Positions 25,220 to 33,426 of a stretch of 64,000 nucleotides of DNA are shown here, piece after piece. The DNA comes from JACCSI01 sp035575715 (GTDB taxonomy: Bacteria > Acidobacteriota > Vicinamibacteria > Vicinamibacterales > UBA2999), in NCBI GenBank assembly GCA_035575715.1, contig DATLXN010000020.1, positions 124,001 through 188,000 of the forward strand, written 5' to 3'. Below the pieces are notes generated by a model. That model was not told the DNA's origin, made no database searches, and saw nothing but the letters and a program-made list of their open reading frames with translations. The translations under genes were made by a program, and so were the position numbers. How positions within the stretch are numbered: the first letter of the stretch is position 1; the number at the start of each line of letters is the position of its first letter.

Positions 25220-25990
25220 ATGACTTTTACAGGCGCGATTGGCGCCATCTGTATGCTCCCGCTGCGCGGCATCATCGCCGCCAGCGTCGCGCTCGGCGTC
25301 CACCCCAATGTGCTGACACTGATTGGGGTGCTCATCAATATCGTCGCCGCCTGGGCCTTAGCAATGGATCGCTTTGTCCTGGCCGGCGTGATCATGATTA
25401 TCGCCAACATCTTCGACTTTATCGACGGCAAGGTCGCCCACATCTCCGGCAAACAGTCTGAATTTGGCGCGTTCTGGGACTCGACCCTCGACCGCTTCTC
25501 AGACCTGGCGTTGTTTACCGGACTAATCTGGCTCTATTCGTCGCTCGGTCGCGAGGGATATGTGCTGGTGGCGACGCTGACGCTGATTTTCTCAATCATG
25601 ACCAGTTACGCACGGGCGCGCGCCGAGTCGCTGATCGAGAAGTGCAAGGTCGGATTCATGGAGCGCCCTGAACGGATCGTGCTGTTCATGATTGGCGCGT
25701 TCACCGACCGGATGGCCGGGGTGTTGTGGGTGATTCTGGTGCTGTCGATCGCAACCGTGGCCAACCGGATTTATTACACCTACCTGACGCTGAACCGGTT
25801 GCCAATGCCGTCGACCTCAGGGCCCCTGGGGTGGCTCCGTCGCGCGTTCTTCTGGCGTGACGAGCGGGCGACTGTCGCCTACGACATCTGGGTCATCGTC
25901 ATCCTCGCGTTCGTGTGGCTGGTGCCGCCGGACTGGATCCGCGACCCCACGGCCTCGGGCCTTGGCTTGCTGGACTTCGTGCTGCGATAG
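25220..25990 (+). CDS. CDP-alcohol phosphatidyltransferase with a variant motif (Arg to His)
   Basis: 256 residues with about six membrane helices. It transfers a phosphatidyl group from CDP-diacylglycerol to an alcohol (glycerol phosphate, inositol phosphate or similar). The family motif D-x2-DG-x2-AR-x8-G-x3-D-x3-D is found at Asp66 to Asp91 (IFDFIDGKVAHISG, then EFGAFWDSTLD); all Asp and Gly residues are kept, but the usual Arg is His74. The exact alcohol is unclear. A cytoplasmic C-terminal part of about 55 residues ends with one more hydrophobic segment (IWVIVILAFVWLV). The gene stands alone and convergent to ku. Confidence 0.85.
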   Translation: MTFTGAIGAICMLPLRGIIAASVALGVHPNVLTLIGVLINIVAAWALAMDRFVLAGVIMIIANIFDFIDGKVAHISGKQSEFGAFWDSTLDRFSDLALFTGLIWLYSSLGREGYVLVATLTLIFSIMTSYARARAESLIEKCKVGFMERPERIVLFMIGAFTDRMAGVLWVILVLSIATVANRIYYTYLTLNRLPMPSTSGPLGWLRRAFFWRDERATVAYDIWVIVILAFVWLVPPDWIRDPTASGLGLLDFVLR

Positions 25991-26016
25991 AGTGCCCCAG
26001 ACCGCTTTGGTCGCCA

Positions 26017-26895
26017 CTACGACGCCTTTCGCTTTTTCGCAGCACCTTTTGCTACGACCTGTTTCTTGGTACTCTTAGCGACGGCGTCGTCGTCCACCTT
26101 CGCCGTTTTCTTCTTGCCGCTACTGACCTGATCGAGACTGCGACGGAGCGCTTCCATCAGGTCGACGACCTTGGGCGGCGCCTCCTCTTCCTGCGCGACG
26201 AATTCCTCGCCCGCAATCTTGGCGTCGATAATCTGCTGCAGTCCTTCCTGGTATTCGTCCTTGTAGTCGGCGAGATTAAGGTCGCCTTCGAAGCTTTCGA
26301 TGACCTGCTTCGCCAGTTTCATTTCGGCCGGCCCGACCTTGCCACGCACTTCGCGTAACTCATCGATCTGATCGATGGTCCGGATCTCCGCGGCGTGATG
26401 CAGCGTGTACATCACCAACCCCTGTTTGTGCGGCTTGACAGCCACGAGGTATTCACGCCCGTGGATCGCAACTTTGCCGACCCCGATCTTGCCGACCATG
26501 CCGTCACGCATCACCGCGTAGGCGTCGGTCGCCAGTGGGCCGTCAGGCACCAGGTAATAGGCGCGATCGACGTACATCGGGTCGATGTCGTCCTGACTGG
26601 CGAACTGCAGCAGGTTGATGACCTTGGTCGACTCGGTCCGGACCTTGGCGATGTCTTCTTCGGACATCACGACCCAGCGGCCTTTCTCGAACTCGTAGCC
26701 TTTGACCACTTCGGCTGACGTGATCTCACGCTCGCACTTCGAGCACCACTTCTTCTGATTGATGCGGGTCTGACATTCGGCGTGTAGCTGATTGAAGGAG
26801 ATCGTCGCGCTGGATTCGGTGGCGGGATACACCTTCACCGGAATGTTGACGAGACTGACCTTCAAATAGCCCTTCCACGTAGGGCGCGGCGGCAT
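26017..26895 (-). CDS. ku: Ku, DNA double-strand-break end-binding protein
   Basis: 292 residues from the ATG at 26895, selected because GAAGGAG lies just upstream; the longer frame to 26952 runs into the heptamer array. The bacterial Ku start (RPTWKGYLKVSLVNIPVKVY), a CxxC-type pair in KKWCSKCER, and the homodimer core are present. The C-terminus is a Lys-rich tail (SGKKKTAKVDDDAVAKSTKK) typical of DNA-contacting Ku tails. It bridges broken ends for non-homologous end joining. Its ligase partner LigD is not in this window. Confidence 0.95.
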   Translation of the reverse strand: MPPRPTWKGYLKVSLVNIPVKVYPATESSATISFNQLHAECQTRINQKKWCSKCEREITSAEVVKGYEFEKGRWVVMSEEDIAKVRTESTKVINLLQFASQDDIDPMYVDRAYYLVPDGPLATDAYAVMRDGMVGKIGVGKVAIHGREYLVAVKPHKQGLVMYTLHHAAEIRTIDQIDELREVRGKVGPAEMKLAKQVIESFEGDLNLADYKDEYQEGLQQIIDAKIAGEEFVAQEEEAPPKVVDLMEALRRSLDQVSSGKKKTAKVDDDAVAKSTKKQVVAKGAAKKRKAS

Positions 26896-26948
26896 AGTTG
26901 CTCCTTCTATCGGGCACTCGCTGGATGTCTGTAGGAACCGGTAGCCGG

Positions 26949-27025
26949 CCACCGGCCACCGACTACCGACTACCGGCTACCGGCCACCGGCTACCGACCA
27001 CCGGCCACCGGCCACCGGCCACCGG
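26949..27025. repeat. Heptamer C(C/T)ACCG(G/A) array, eleven units
   Basis: Eleven contiguous 7-bp units (CCACCGG, CTACCGG, CCACCGA or CTACCGA) fill the gap between ku and the membrane-protein gene. The array ends exactly at the stop codon of the latter (27026-27028). It is the longest heptamer array in the window. Confidence 0.9.
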
Positions 27026-27643
27026 CTAGACCACATCCCGTGCATCACGTGCGCCGAGATGCAGCCCGGGGCCTTCATCAATCGGGATGTCGTGCGCTTG
27101 GATTTTGTCACGCAGCAAGCGGCGCACCTCCCCAAGGGCGCGGCCTGGGACTTCGAGGCGCCTGGCCAACGTTTTGAGCCGCGAGATGACGATCAGCGTC
27201 GGGTTGTCGCCTTCGCGCCAGGTGATGCCGCCGATCTGGTCGTAGCGCATGAACCCGGTATCCAGCCAGATACCCTCGGCGTACAAACCGCGGGTGATCC
27301 GGGTCGAGAGCGGCAGCATGTATCCAAAGTAAACAAACATCATCAGTTCGCCGACAGTGTTGGCTGCAAACGCACTCAACCAATCGCCGAGCGGTACCGC
27401 TTGGCCGGGCACGCGCAACGCCAGGTGCGCAAGGTAGGCCTTGAGGATAACGAGCAGACCCAGCACCACCCCGAGAAACAAGCTGAGGCCGAACTGCGGC
27501 GGCTTTTTCGCCGGCCAAGTAATCAGCGCAGACGGCCGCCGTTGCCACCAACGCCAGAGCTCGAGGCCGAGGCGGACGTTGGCGATGAAAAACCCGACAC
27601 CAAGCACCAGCAGGACCTGCGGGAGCACGGCGGCGATCGACAT
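27026..27643 (-). CDS. Membrane protein with a PH-like C-terminal segment, function unknown
   Basis: 205 residues from the ATG at 27643, which overlaps the tdk stop by one base (TAATG). Membrane helices are predicted at about residues 3-22, 50-70 and 90-110. The cytoplasmic remainder (EGIWLDTGFMRYDQIGGITWREGDNPTLIVIS) resembles the small YdbT/DUF5673-type beta domain that follows a membrane pair, but this is weak. It is probably cotranslated with thymidine kinase. No catalytic motif is seen. Confidence 0.65.
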   Translation of the reverse strand: MSIAAVLPQVLLVLGVGFFIANVRLGLELWRWWQRRPSALITWPAKKPPQFGLSLFLGVVLGLLVILKAYLAHLALRVPGQAVPLGDWLSAFAANTVGELMMFVYFGYMLPLSTRITRGLYAEGIWLDTGFMRYDQIGGITWREGDNPTLIVISRLKTLARRLEVPGRALGEVRRLLRDKIQAHDIPIDEGPGLHLGARDARDVV

Positions 27644-28245
27644 TAGCGCTCCGCGCTCGTCGTTTCGGTGGGCGTGGCCGCAGCGAGGTTGGGGTCGAAG
27701 CAGTGGCGGCAACGCGCCTCGTAGGTGCCCATCGCCCCAAGCAACACGCGGTCGGTGTTGTGCACCAGGCGCTGCGTGTGATTGGCGGGATTGCCGCAGA
27801 CCATGCAGATCGCCCGCGTCTTGGTGATGTATTCAGCAACGGCGAGCAGCTGCGGCATCGGCTCGAACGGCTTGCCGAGGTAATCCTGATCGAGCCCCGC
27901 GACGATGACCCGTACGCCTTTGTTGGCCAGGGCCGCGCAGGCCGCCGGCAGGCCCGCGTCAAAAAATTGTCCTTCGTCGATGCCGACCACTTCGGTGTCC
28001 TCTTTGACCTTAGACACCAGATCGTCCGCACCGGTCGCCTGCTCAGACGGAATGCGCAGTTCGCTGTGCGACACGATGTGGTCATGCGCGTAGCGCGTGT
28101 CGATGGACGGCTTGAAAATCTGAACCCGCTGCCGGGCAATCTGTGCACGCCGGAGCCGGCGGATGAGCTCTTCGCTCTTCCCGCTGAACATGCTGCCGAC
28201 GATGACCTCAATCCACCCCGCCTGAGGGGTCCGGACTACATCCAT
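27643..28245 (-). CDS. tdk: Thymidine kinase
   Basis: 200 residues from the ATG at 28245; the frame continues upstream through the palindromic repeat, which is not coding. P-loop GSMFSGKSEEL, the DEGQFF Walker B-like motif, the lasso region and zinc-binding cysteines (CMVCGN and CRHC) are all present, as in type II thymidine kinases. It salvages thymidine to dTMP. It is followed by the membrane protein with a one-base overlap. Confidence 0.95.
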   Translation of the reverse strand: MDVVRTPQAGWIEVIVGSMFSGKSEELIRRLRRAQIARQRVQIFKPSIDTRYAHDHIVSHSELRIPSEQATGADDLVSKVKEDTEVVGIDEGQFFDAGLPAACAALANKGVRVIVAGLDQDYLGKPFEPMPQLLAVAEYITKTRAICMVCGNPANHTQRLVHNTDRVLLGAMGTYEARCRHCFDPNLAAATPTETTSAER

Positions 28246-28257
28246 GTGACGATTATT

Positions 28258-28450
28258 ACAGGACTCGGTGCCTTCGGCGCCTCGCGACCGGCGGCCCTCC
28301 GGGGGCCGGCAGGACGGGCGGCGCTCACGCGCGCCGCAGGAGCTCGGCCGTTGGCCTCGCCGCGCGACCGAACGGTCGCCGCTCCTGCCCACGCCGCGAA
28401 GCGGCAGTGCGTCCTGCGCGCGGAGCGCGTCCTGCGAGCGAAAGCGAGTC
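28258..28450. repeat. GC-rich intergenic palindrome cluster, copy C
   Basis: The spacer of about 200 bp between efp and tdk is built of consecutive small hairpins separated by AGGAC/GTCCTG boundaries: GGTGCCTTCGGCGCC, CCGGCGGCCCTCCGGGGGCCGG, GGCGGCGCTCACGCGCGCC, CGACCGAACGGTCG and CGCGCGGAGCGCG. No coding signal is seen. It has the same design as the spacers at 925, 4773 and 43478. Confidence 0.7.
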
Positions 28451-28453
28451 CCT

Positions 28454-29020
28454 TTAAGCCCGCGCCTGGTATTCGCCGGTCTCAGTGTTGACGCGCACGA
28501 CGTCGCCTTCGTCGATAAAGGGCGGCACCTGGACGACGACGCCGGTCTCGAGTGTGGCGGGCTTCATCTGGTTGGTGGCGGTGGAGCCTTTGATCGAGGG
28601 GACCGTTTCGACCACTTTCAGGTCAACGGTTTGCGGGAGTTCGACGCCGACCGGCTCCTCACCGTAGAACTCGACCCGAATGGTCATCTCGCTCTTGAGA
28701 AACCCGACCGAGTCCCCGAGTGACTCCGCGGTCATGTGGATCTGCTCGTAGGTCTCGGTGTCCATGAAGTGATAGCCCTCGCTGTCGTTGTAAAGGAATT
28801 GCATCTCCTTTTCATCGAGCACGGCGCGTTCGATCACATCCTCCGAGCGCAGCTTCTGTTCGGACATCGCCTGATTGCGAATGTTGCGGGCCTTGACCCG
28901 GACAAACCCGCGCAGGTTGCCAGGGGTGACGTGCATCAAATCGTGGATGCGCCACAGCTCGTTGTCGAGCTTGATGATCATCCCCTTCTTCAGTCGTGTC
29001 GCGAGCAGCGTGTCAGCCAT
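28454..29020 (-). CDS. efp: Elongation factor P with an Asn loop tip
   Basis: 188 residues, three beta-barrel domains, normal EF-P length. It enters the ribosomal E site and relieves stalling at polyproline. In E. coli the modified lysine is in PGKGQAF; here the same loop reads PGNLRGF, with Asn35 at the modification position. Neither the Lys needed for lysylation or 5-aminopentanolylation nor the Arg needed for rhamnosylation is at that position. Domains II-III are regular (GDSVGFLKSEMTIRVEFYGEE and PFIDEGDVVRVNTETGEYQAR). No EpmA, EpmB or EarP gene is visible nearby. It could belong to a naturally unmodified EF-P group. Confidence 0.93.
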   Translation of the reverse strand: MADTLLATRLKKGMIIKLDNELWRIHDLMHVTPGNLRGFVRVKARNIRNQAMSEQKLRSEDVIERAVLDEKEMQFLYNDSEGYHFMDTETYEQIHMTAESLGDSVGFLKSEMTIRVEFYGEEPVGVELPQTVDLKVVETVPSIKGSTATNQMKPATLETGVVVQVPPFIDEGDVVRVNTETGEYQARA

Positions 29021-29069
29021 TCAAGAGTGCCTCTTCGGAAAGCGGTAGAACACTAAATGGTAGCTCTTT

Positions 29070-29205
29070 TTGGCAGGTGGGCTGGTGGGCAGGTCGGCGG
29101 GTGGGGCATTCGCGCAACCTGCTTACCTGCTTACCCGCTTACCTGCCTACCCGCTTACCTGCCTACCTGCTCACCCGCCTACGCGCCCACCTGCCTACCT
29201 GCCTA
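29070..29205. repeat. 8-bp repeat array CC(T/C)GC(T/C)TA, eleven units with inverted arm
   Basis: Eleven 8-bp units run from 29118 to 29205 (CCTGCTTA, CCCGCTTA, CCTGCCTA and variants). They are preceded by a reverse-oriented G-rich arm near 29070-29105 built on GGTGGGC/GGCAGG. The array ends a few bases before the GTG starts of hsp20 and keeps an open frame through it, so an over-long hsp20 start could be predicted by mistake. Related 8-bp units occur at about 33418-33437. Confidence 0.8.
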
Positions 29206-29222
29206 GAGTGTTACCATCGCTT

Positions 29223-29624
29223 GTGGCTTTCGCCCGCTGGGATCCGCTTCGCGATCTGCTCGCCATCCAACACCGGTTGGAACGACTCTCATCGTCAGGC
29301 CAGCAGGGCTGGGCACCGGCGGTCGATTTGTGTGAAACCGCTGACGCCTTCATCGTGACCGCGGAGTTGCCCGGCTTGTCGCGCGACAGCGTGCGCATCG
29401 ACGTGCAGGATGGACGGATTACGCTGCAAGGCCGTCGCGATGCCCGCGTCCCGTGCGAGCAGTATCACCAGGTCGAGCGCGGCCACGGCGAGTTTTCCCG
29501 CAGCTTTGCGCTGCCCCGTGCGGTCGAGACCGAGGCGATCGCTGCCGACCTCCGCGATGGCGTCTTGACCATCGTCATCCCCAAGACCGCCGATCAAGCG
29601 CCCCGCCGCGTCGACGTCGGTTAG
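29223..29624 (+). CDS. Small heat-shock protein, Hsp20/alpha-crystallin family
   Basis: 133 residues if started at GTG 29223 (AFARWDPLRDLLAIQHRLERL, the usual N-terminus); GTG 29208 is a second option. The alpha-crystallin domain covers about residues 35-125 (VDLCETADAFIVTAELPGLS, then GEFSRSFALPRAV and DGVLTIVIPK). The C-terminal IxI-like anchoring motif is weak. It is an ATP-independent holdase forming oligomers in the cytoplasm. It lies next to the HtrA protease gene, so a stress context is plausible. Confidence 0.85.
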   Translation: MAFARWDPLRDLLAIQHRLERLSSSGQQGWAPAVDLCETADAFIVTAELPGLSRDSVRIDVQDGRITLQGRRDARVPCEQYHQVERGHGEFSRSFALPRAVETEAIAADLRDGVLTIVIPKTADQAPRRVDVG

Positions 29625-29670
29625 GGGATTACGCAGAGCGGGTTATCCGTAATCCATCGCCGGAATCCCC

Positions 29671-30861
29671 ATGCTGAAACGCGCTCTCCTCGCATTAGTC
29701 CTCGTCGCCAGTGGCCTCGCTGCCGGCATTGTGCTGACCGGCCGGATGCGTACAGATTCGAGTGTCGAGGCGCAGTCGGGACCGTCAGCCGAGACCGTTC
29801 CGGCCGTCGCCGAGCAGCGCGCCGCGGCGGTGACCGCGACAGCAGCGCCCGGTCCAGATTTCACGCGCGTCGCCGAGGCCACGGTCCGAGCGGTTGCCAA
29901 CATCTCGTCGATCCAGGTCGTGCGCCAGCGCAGGTCGCCCTTCTTCAACGATCCACTTCTGCAGTTCTTTGGGGACGATGCGATGTTCGGGTCGAGGGAT
30001 CGCTACGACTCCAGCCTCGGCTCAGGCGTGGTCGTGTCGTCCGACGGCCTGGTCGTCACCAACAACCACGTGCTCGGCCAGGGCACCATTGAAACGGTCA
30101 CCGTCTCACTCGCAGACAAACGAGAACTGACGGCGCGAATTGTCGGCGTCGACAGCTGGACCGACCTCGCGCTACTCAAGGTGGAGGCGACCAACCTGCC
30201 AGTCATCCCGTGGGGTGATTCATCCAGGTTGAAAGTCGCTGAATGGGTGATGGCGATCGGCAATCCGTATCAACTCAGTCAATCGGTGTCGCTCGGCATC
30301 GTCAGCGCGCTTGGCCGCAGCAATGTCGGCATCTCGACCTACGAAGACTTTATTCAGACCGACGCCGCGATTAACCCAGGCAACTCGGGCGGTGCGCTGG
30401 TCAATGCGCGCGGCGAATTGATCGGGATCAATACCGCGATTTTCACCCAGACTGGCGGCTATCAGGGCATCGGCTTCGCGGTGCCGAGCAACCTGGTCCG
30501 GCACATCGTCGACGAGCTGCTCAAATATAAAGAGGTCCGCCGCGGCTCGATTGGCTACCTCGAAGTCGCTCCGCTCACGACGCACGTGGCCCAACAACTC
30601 GGCGCCCCGTCGGCCGACGGCATCGTGGTCATGGACTTGCGACGTGGCGCGGCGGCGCGGGCCGGCATTCAGCAATACGACATTATTCTGTCGGTGAACG
30701 GCCAGCGGATCGGCGACACGGCGACCCTGCTCAAAGCCATCTCCGACGCACCGATAGGCAGCACTGCGACGATCGAAGTGTTGCGCGACGGCCGCCGCCA
30801 GACCTTCAAAGTGCCTGTCGAACGACAGGGCCAACGCCCCGTTGCGCCGCGTGGACGGTAA
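29671..30861 (+). CDS. HtrA/DegP-type serine protease with PDZ domain
   Basis: 396 residues. A signal anchor is at residues 4-24 (LLALVLVASGLAAGIVLTG). The trypsin-like domain has the triad His133 (VTNNHVLG), Asp165 (DSWTDLALLK) and Ser239 (NPGNSGGAL). One PDZ domain occupies about residues 290-380 (GIVVMDLRRGAAARAGIQQYDIILSVNGQRIG). It resembles DegS/DegQ-like periplasmic quality-control proteases. The end overlaps the next gene (mscS) by up to 20 bp, so the two are cotranscribed. Confidence 0.94.
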   Translation: MLKRALLALVLVASGLAAGIVLTGRMRTDSSVEAQSGPSAETVPAVAEQRAAAVTATAAPGPDFTRVAEATVRAVANISSIQVVRQRRSPFFNDPLLQFFGDDAMFGSRDRYDSSLGSGVVVSSDGLVVTNNHVLGQGTIETVTVSLADKRELTARIVGVDSWTDLALLKVEATNLPVIPWGDSSRLKVAEWVMAIGNPYQLSQSVSLGIVSALGRSNVGISTYEDFIQTDAAINPGNSGGALVNARGELIGINTAIFTQTGGYQGIGFAVPSNLVRHIVDELLKYKEVRRGSIGYLEVAPLTTHVAQQLGAPSADGIVVMDLRRGAAARAGIQQYDIILSVNGQRIGDTATLLKAISDAPIGSTATIEVLRDGRRQTFKVPVERQGQRPVAPRGR

Positions 30862-31993
30862 CCCGGCGTCGCTCCCCGCCAATCTTCTCGACATCACTCT
30901 CGCGCTGGCGCTCGCCGCCACGCTCGCCGGTGCAGTGGCTCTGGTCGCAAGCCGCCTCGCGCGTCGGCTGCTCCACGCGGTGGGCCAGGAGCACACGATG
31001 ACCGAACCGCTCGCGCGCGGCACCATCCGGATCGTCCGCTTCGTCTCGTTCCTTGTCGCTTTTGCCGTCTTCGCCTTTCCGGCACTGGATCTCGCCGGTG
31101 TCGAGATGCGCGTGGGGTTGCACTCTGAGGAGCTGGGACGCTGGGCGGCCGTGACCGGCGTGCGCATTGCCGCACTGCTGCTGCTTGCCTTCGCCATCGT
31201 CCGGATCCTGGCTGCAGTCATCGTGCGAGCCGAGCGCGACTTGGCGGTGGGCACCGGATTTGACGCGTTGGAACGACGCAAACGGGCTCACACCATCGCC
31301 GGTGTTGCACGCCGTGCGCTGTCGATCGTGATTTGGACCACCGCGGTGCTGATCGTGTTGCGCGAACTCGACGTCGACATCACGCCGGTGTTGACCGGCG
31401 CCGGCATTGTCGGCCTGGCCATCGGCTTCGGCGCGCAGACCCTGGTGCGCGACGTGATTACCGGCTTCTTCCTGATCGTCGAAGATCAGGTTCGCGTCGG
31501 CGATGTGGCAATGGTCAACGGCACTGGCGGGCTGGTCGAGCAGATCAATCTGCGCACCATCGTGTTGCGCGACATGGAAGGCACCGTCCACGTCATTCCC
31601 AACGGGGAAATCAAGACGCTCGCGAATCGAACCAAGGACTACTCGTACTACGTCGTTGACCTCGGCGTCGATTACGACGCCGACACGGATCAGATTGTCA
31701 CGTTGGTGCGTGGTGTGGGCGCCACACTCGCGGCGGAACCGGCCTTTGCCCCCTCCATTCTCGAACCGCTGGAGGTGATGGGTGTGGACGACTTCAAGGA
31801 TTCGTCGGTGACGCTCAAGTTCCGAATCAAGACGGTTCCGCTCAAGCAATGGGAAGTGGGCCGCGAGTTGCGTCGTCGGATCAAATACGCGCTCGATCGC
31901 GAAGGAATCAAACTGCCATCGCCGCGGCTGGACATTACGGTCACTCAGGGATCAGGGATCGGGGATCAGGGATCACCGATCGGGGACCAGTAG
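30842..31993 (+). CDS. MscS-family mechanosensitive channel with a repeat-encoded C-terminus
   Basis: 383 residues from TTG 30842 (GTG 30851 is equally possible). There are four to five membrane helices; the pore-lining helix is TPVLTGAGIVGLAIGFGAQTL-like, with the GAGIVGLAIG small-residue pattern. The MscS beta domain follows (GFFLIVEDQVRVGDVAMV, then HVIPNGEIKTLANRTKDYS). It opens under membrane tension to release solutes. The final residues GSGIGDQGSPIGDQ are encoded by the 7-bp repeat array, not by conserved sequence. The stop directly abuts the ATG of the decarboxylase gene. Confidence 0.9.
   Translation: MRRVDGNPASLPANLLDITLALALAATLAGAVALVASRLARRLLHAVGQEHTMTEPLARGTIRIVRFVSFLVAFAVFAFPALDLAGVEMRVGLHSEELGRWAAVTGVRIAALLLLAFAIVRILAAVIVRAERDLAVGTGFDALERRKRAHTIAGVARRALSIVIWTTAVLIVLRELDVDITPVLTGAGIVGLAIGFGAQTLVRDVITGFFLIVEDQVRVGDVAMVNGTGGLVEQINLRTIVLRDMEGTVHVIPNGEIKTLANRTKDYSYYVVDLGVDYDADTDQIVTLVRGVGATLAAEPAFAPSILEPLEVMGVDDFKDSSVTLKFRIKTVPLKQWEVGRELRRRIKYALDREGIKLPSPRLDITVTQGSGIGDQGSPIGDQ
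31947..31988. repeat. Heptamer AGGGATC array inside the 3' end of mscS
   Basis: Six 7-bp units (AGGGATC, AGGGATC, GGGGATC, AGGGATC, ACCGATC, GGGGACC) end just before the TAG at 31991. Because 21 bp is seven codons, the array is translated as a seven-residue repeat (GSGIGDQ, GSPIGDQ). The unit is the same as in the gaps at 11274 and 19169. Confidence 0.85.
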
Positions 31994-33409
31994 ATGGATC
32001 CAGAGGAGTTTCGCAAGGCCGGCTATGCCATCGTCGACTTCATCGCCGATTACCGTGCCCGGGTGAGCGAACGGCCGGTCATGGCGCGCACCGCGCCGGG
32101 TGACATCAAAGGTGTGCTGCCCGATTCGCCGCCGCGGCAGCCGGAATCATTCGACGCCATCCTCGCTGATCTGGATCGCGTGATCATGCCGGGCCTGACG
32201 CACTGGCAGCACCCGAGTTTCTTTGGCTACTTTCCGTGCAACGGGACGCTGGCGAGCGTCCTCGGCGACTATGTCAGCACAGGGCTCGGCGTGCTCGGCC
32301 TGGCGTGGCAGTCGAGCCCAGCGCTCACCGAACTCGAAGAGGTCGTCACCGACTGGTTACGGCAGATGGTTGGCCTGCCCGACGGGTGGCACGGTGTCAT
32401 TCAGGACACCGCGTCGACCAGCACCTTGATCGCGCTGCTCTGCGCGCGCGAACGAACGACCGGCCTCAGCGCCAGTCGCGGTGGGATGCAAGCGGAGGCA
32501 CAGCCGCTGACCGTTTATGCCTCGCGCCATAGCCACAGTTCGGTCGACAAGGCCGCGCTGCTCGCCGGGTTCGGCCGCGACAACGTCCGCCTCGTCCCCT
32601 ACGACACATCGTTTGCGATGGACGCCGAGTCGCTCGAGGCGATGGTCAACGAGGATATTGCGCGGGGCCGACGCCCGTGCGCGATCGTCGCCACGGTCGG
32701 CACGACGACGACGACAGCGTACGATCCGGTCAAGCGAGTGGCCGACATCGCGCGGCGGCACGGTCTGTGGCTTCATGTCGACGCCGCGATGGCCGGGTCG
32801 GCGATGGTGCTCCCCGAATGCCGCTGGATGTGGGAGGGCGTTGACGCCGCCGATTCGATCGTCATCAACCCGCACAAGTGGCTTGGCGCGGCGTTCGACT
32901 GCACCGTCTATTTCCTGCGCGACACCGAGCACCTGGTCCGCGTGATGTCGACCAATCCCAGTTACCTGCAGACCTCGGCCGATGGACGCGTCAAGAATTA
33001 TCGCGACTGGGGTCTCCCGCTCGGCCGGCGGTTCCGCGCGCTGAAGCTGTGGTTCCTGATTCGCGAGCAGGGCGTGGCAGGTCTCCAGGCGCGATTACGC
33101 CGCGACATGGCGAATGCGCAGTGGCTCGCCGAACAAGTGAAGGCTGCGCCCGATTGGCACGTGTTGGCGCCAGTGTCCCTGCAAACGGTGTGCATCCGTC
33201 ACGAGCCGGCGGGCATCGTCGGCGAATGGTTGAACCGGCACACACTGGAATGGGCGGAACGGGTCAATCGATCGGGGAGGGCCTATGTGACACCCGCAGT
33301 CCTCGACGATCGGTGGATGGTCCGCGTCTCGATCGGGGCGGAACAAACGGAGCGACAGCATGTCGAAGCGCTGTGGACGGCGCTGCGCAGCGAGGCAGAA
33401 CGCACATAA
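31994..33409 (+). CDS. PLP-dependent aromatic amino acid decarboxylase-like enzyme, copy 2
   Basis: 471 residues. The PLP lysine is in VINPHKWLGAAF and the Asp in WLHVDAAMAG. N-terminal blocks ITHWQHPSFF-like (GLTHWQHPSFFGYFPCNGT) and QDTASTSTLIALLCARE are those of aromatic-L-amino-acid (DOPA/tryptophan) decarboxylases, and HSSVDKAALLAGFG is conserved too. The substrate is probably aromatic but not proven. The ATG directly abuts the mscS stop, so it belongs to the htrA-mscS transcript. It is more like animal/plant AADC than copy 1 at 21849. Confidence 0.9.
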   Translation: MDPEEFRKAGYAIVDFIADYRARVSERPVMARTAPGDIKGVLPDSPPRQPESFDAILADLDRVIMPGLTHWQHPSFFGYFPCNGTLASVLGDYVSTGLGVLGLAWQSSPALTELEEVVTDWLRQMVGLPDGWHGVIQDTASTSTLIALLCARERTTGLSASRGGMQAEAQPLTVYASRHSHSSVDKAALLAGFGRDNVRLVPYDTSFAMDAESLEAMVNEDIARGRRPCAIVATVGTTTTTAYDPVKRVADIARRHGLWLHVDAAMAGSAMVLPECRWMWEGVDAADSIVINPHKWLGAAFDCTVYFLRDTEHLVRVMSTNPSYLQTSADGRVKNYRDWGLPLGRRFRALKLWFLIREQGVAGLQARLRRDMANAQWLAEQVKAAPDWHVLAPVSLQTVCIRHEPAGIVGEWLNRHTLEWAERVNRSGRAYVTPAVLDDRWMVRVSIGAEQTERQHVEALWTALRSEAERT

Positions 33410-33426
33410 AACGGCGGGCCGCCTGC

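Noticed and set aside
26949..27025. Possible CRISPR array
   Set aside because: Units are 7 bp and contiguous with no spacers; no cas genes are present. The same applies to the arrays at 19169 and 29118.
29070..29222. N-terminal extension of Hsp20 translated through the 8-bp array
   Set aside because: The peptide would be a repeat product (LLTRLPAY-like) with no counterpart in the family; GTG 29223 gives the normal N-terminus.
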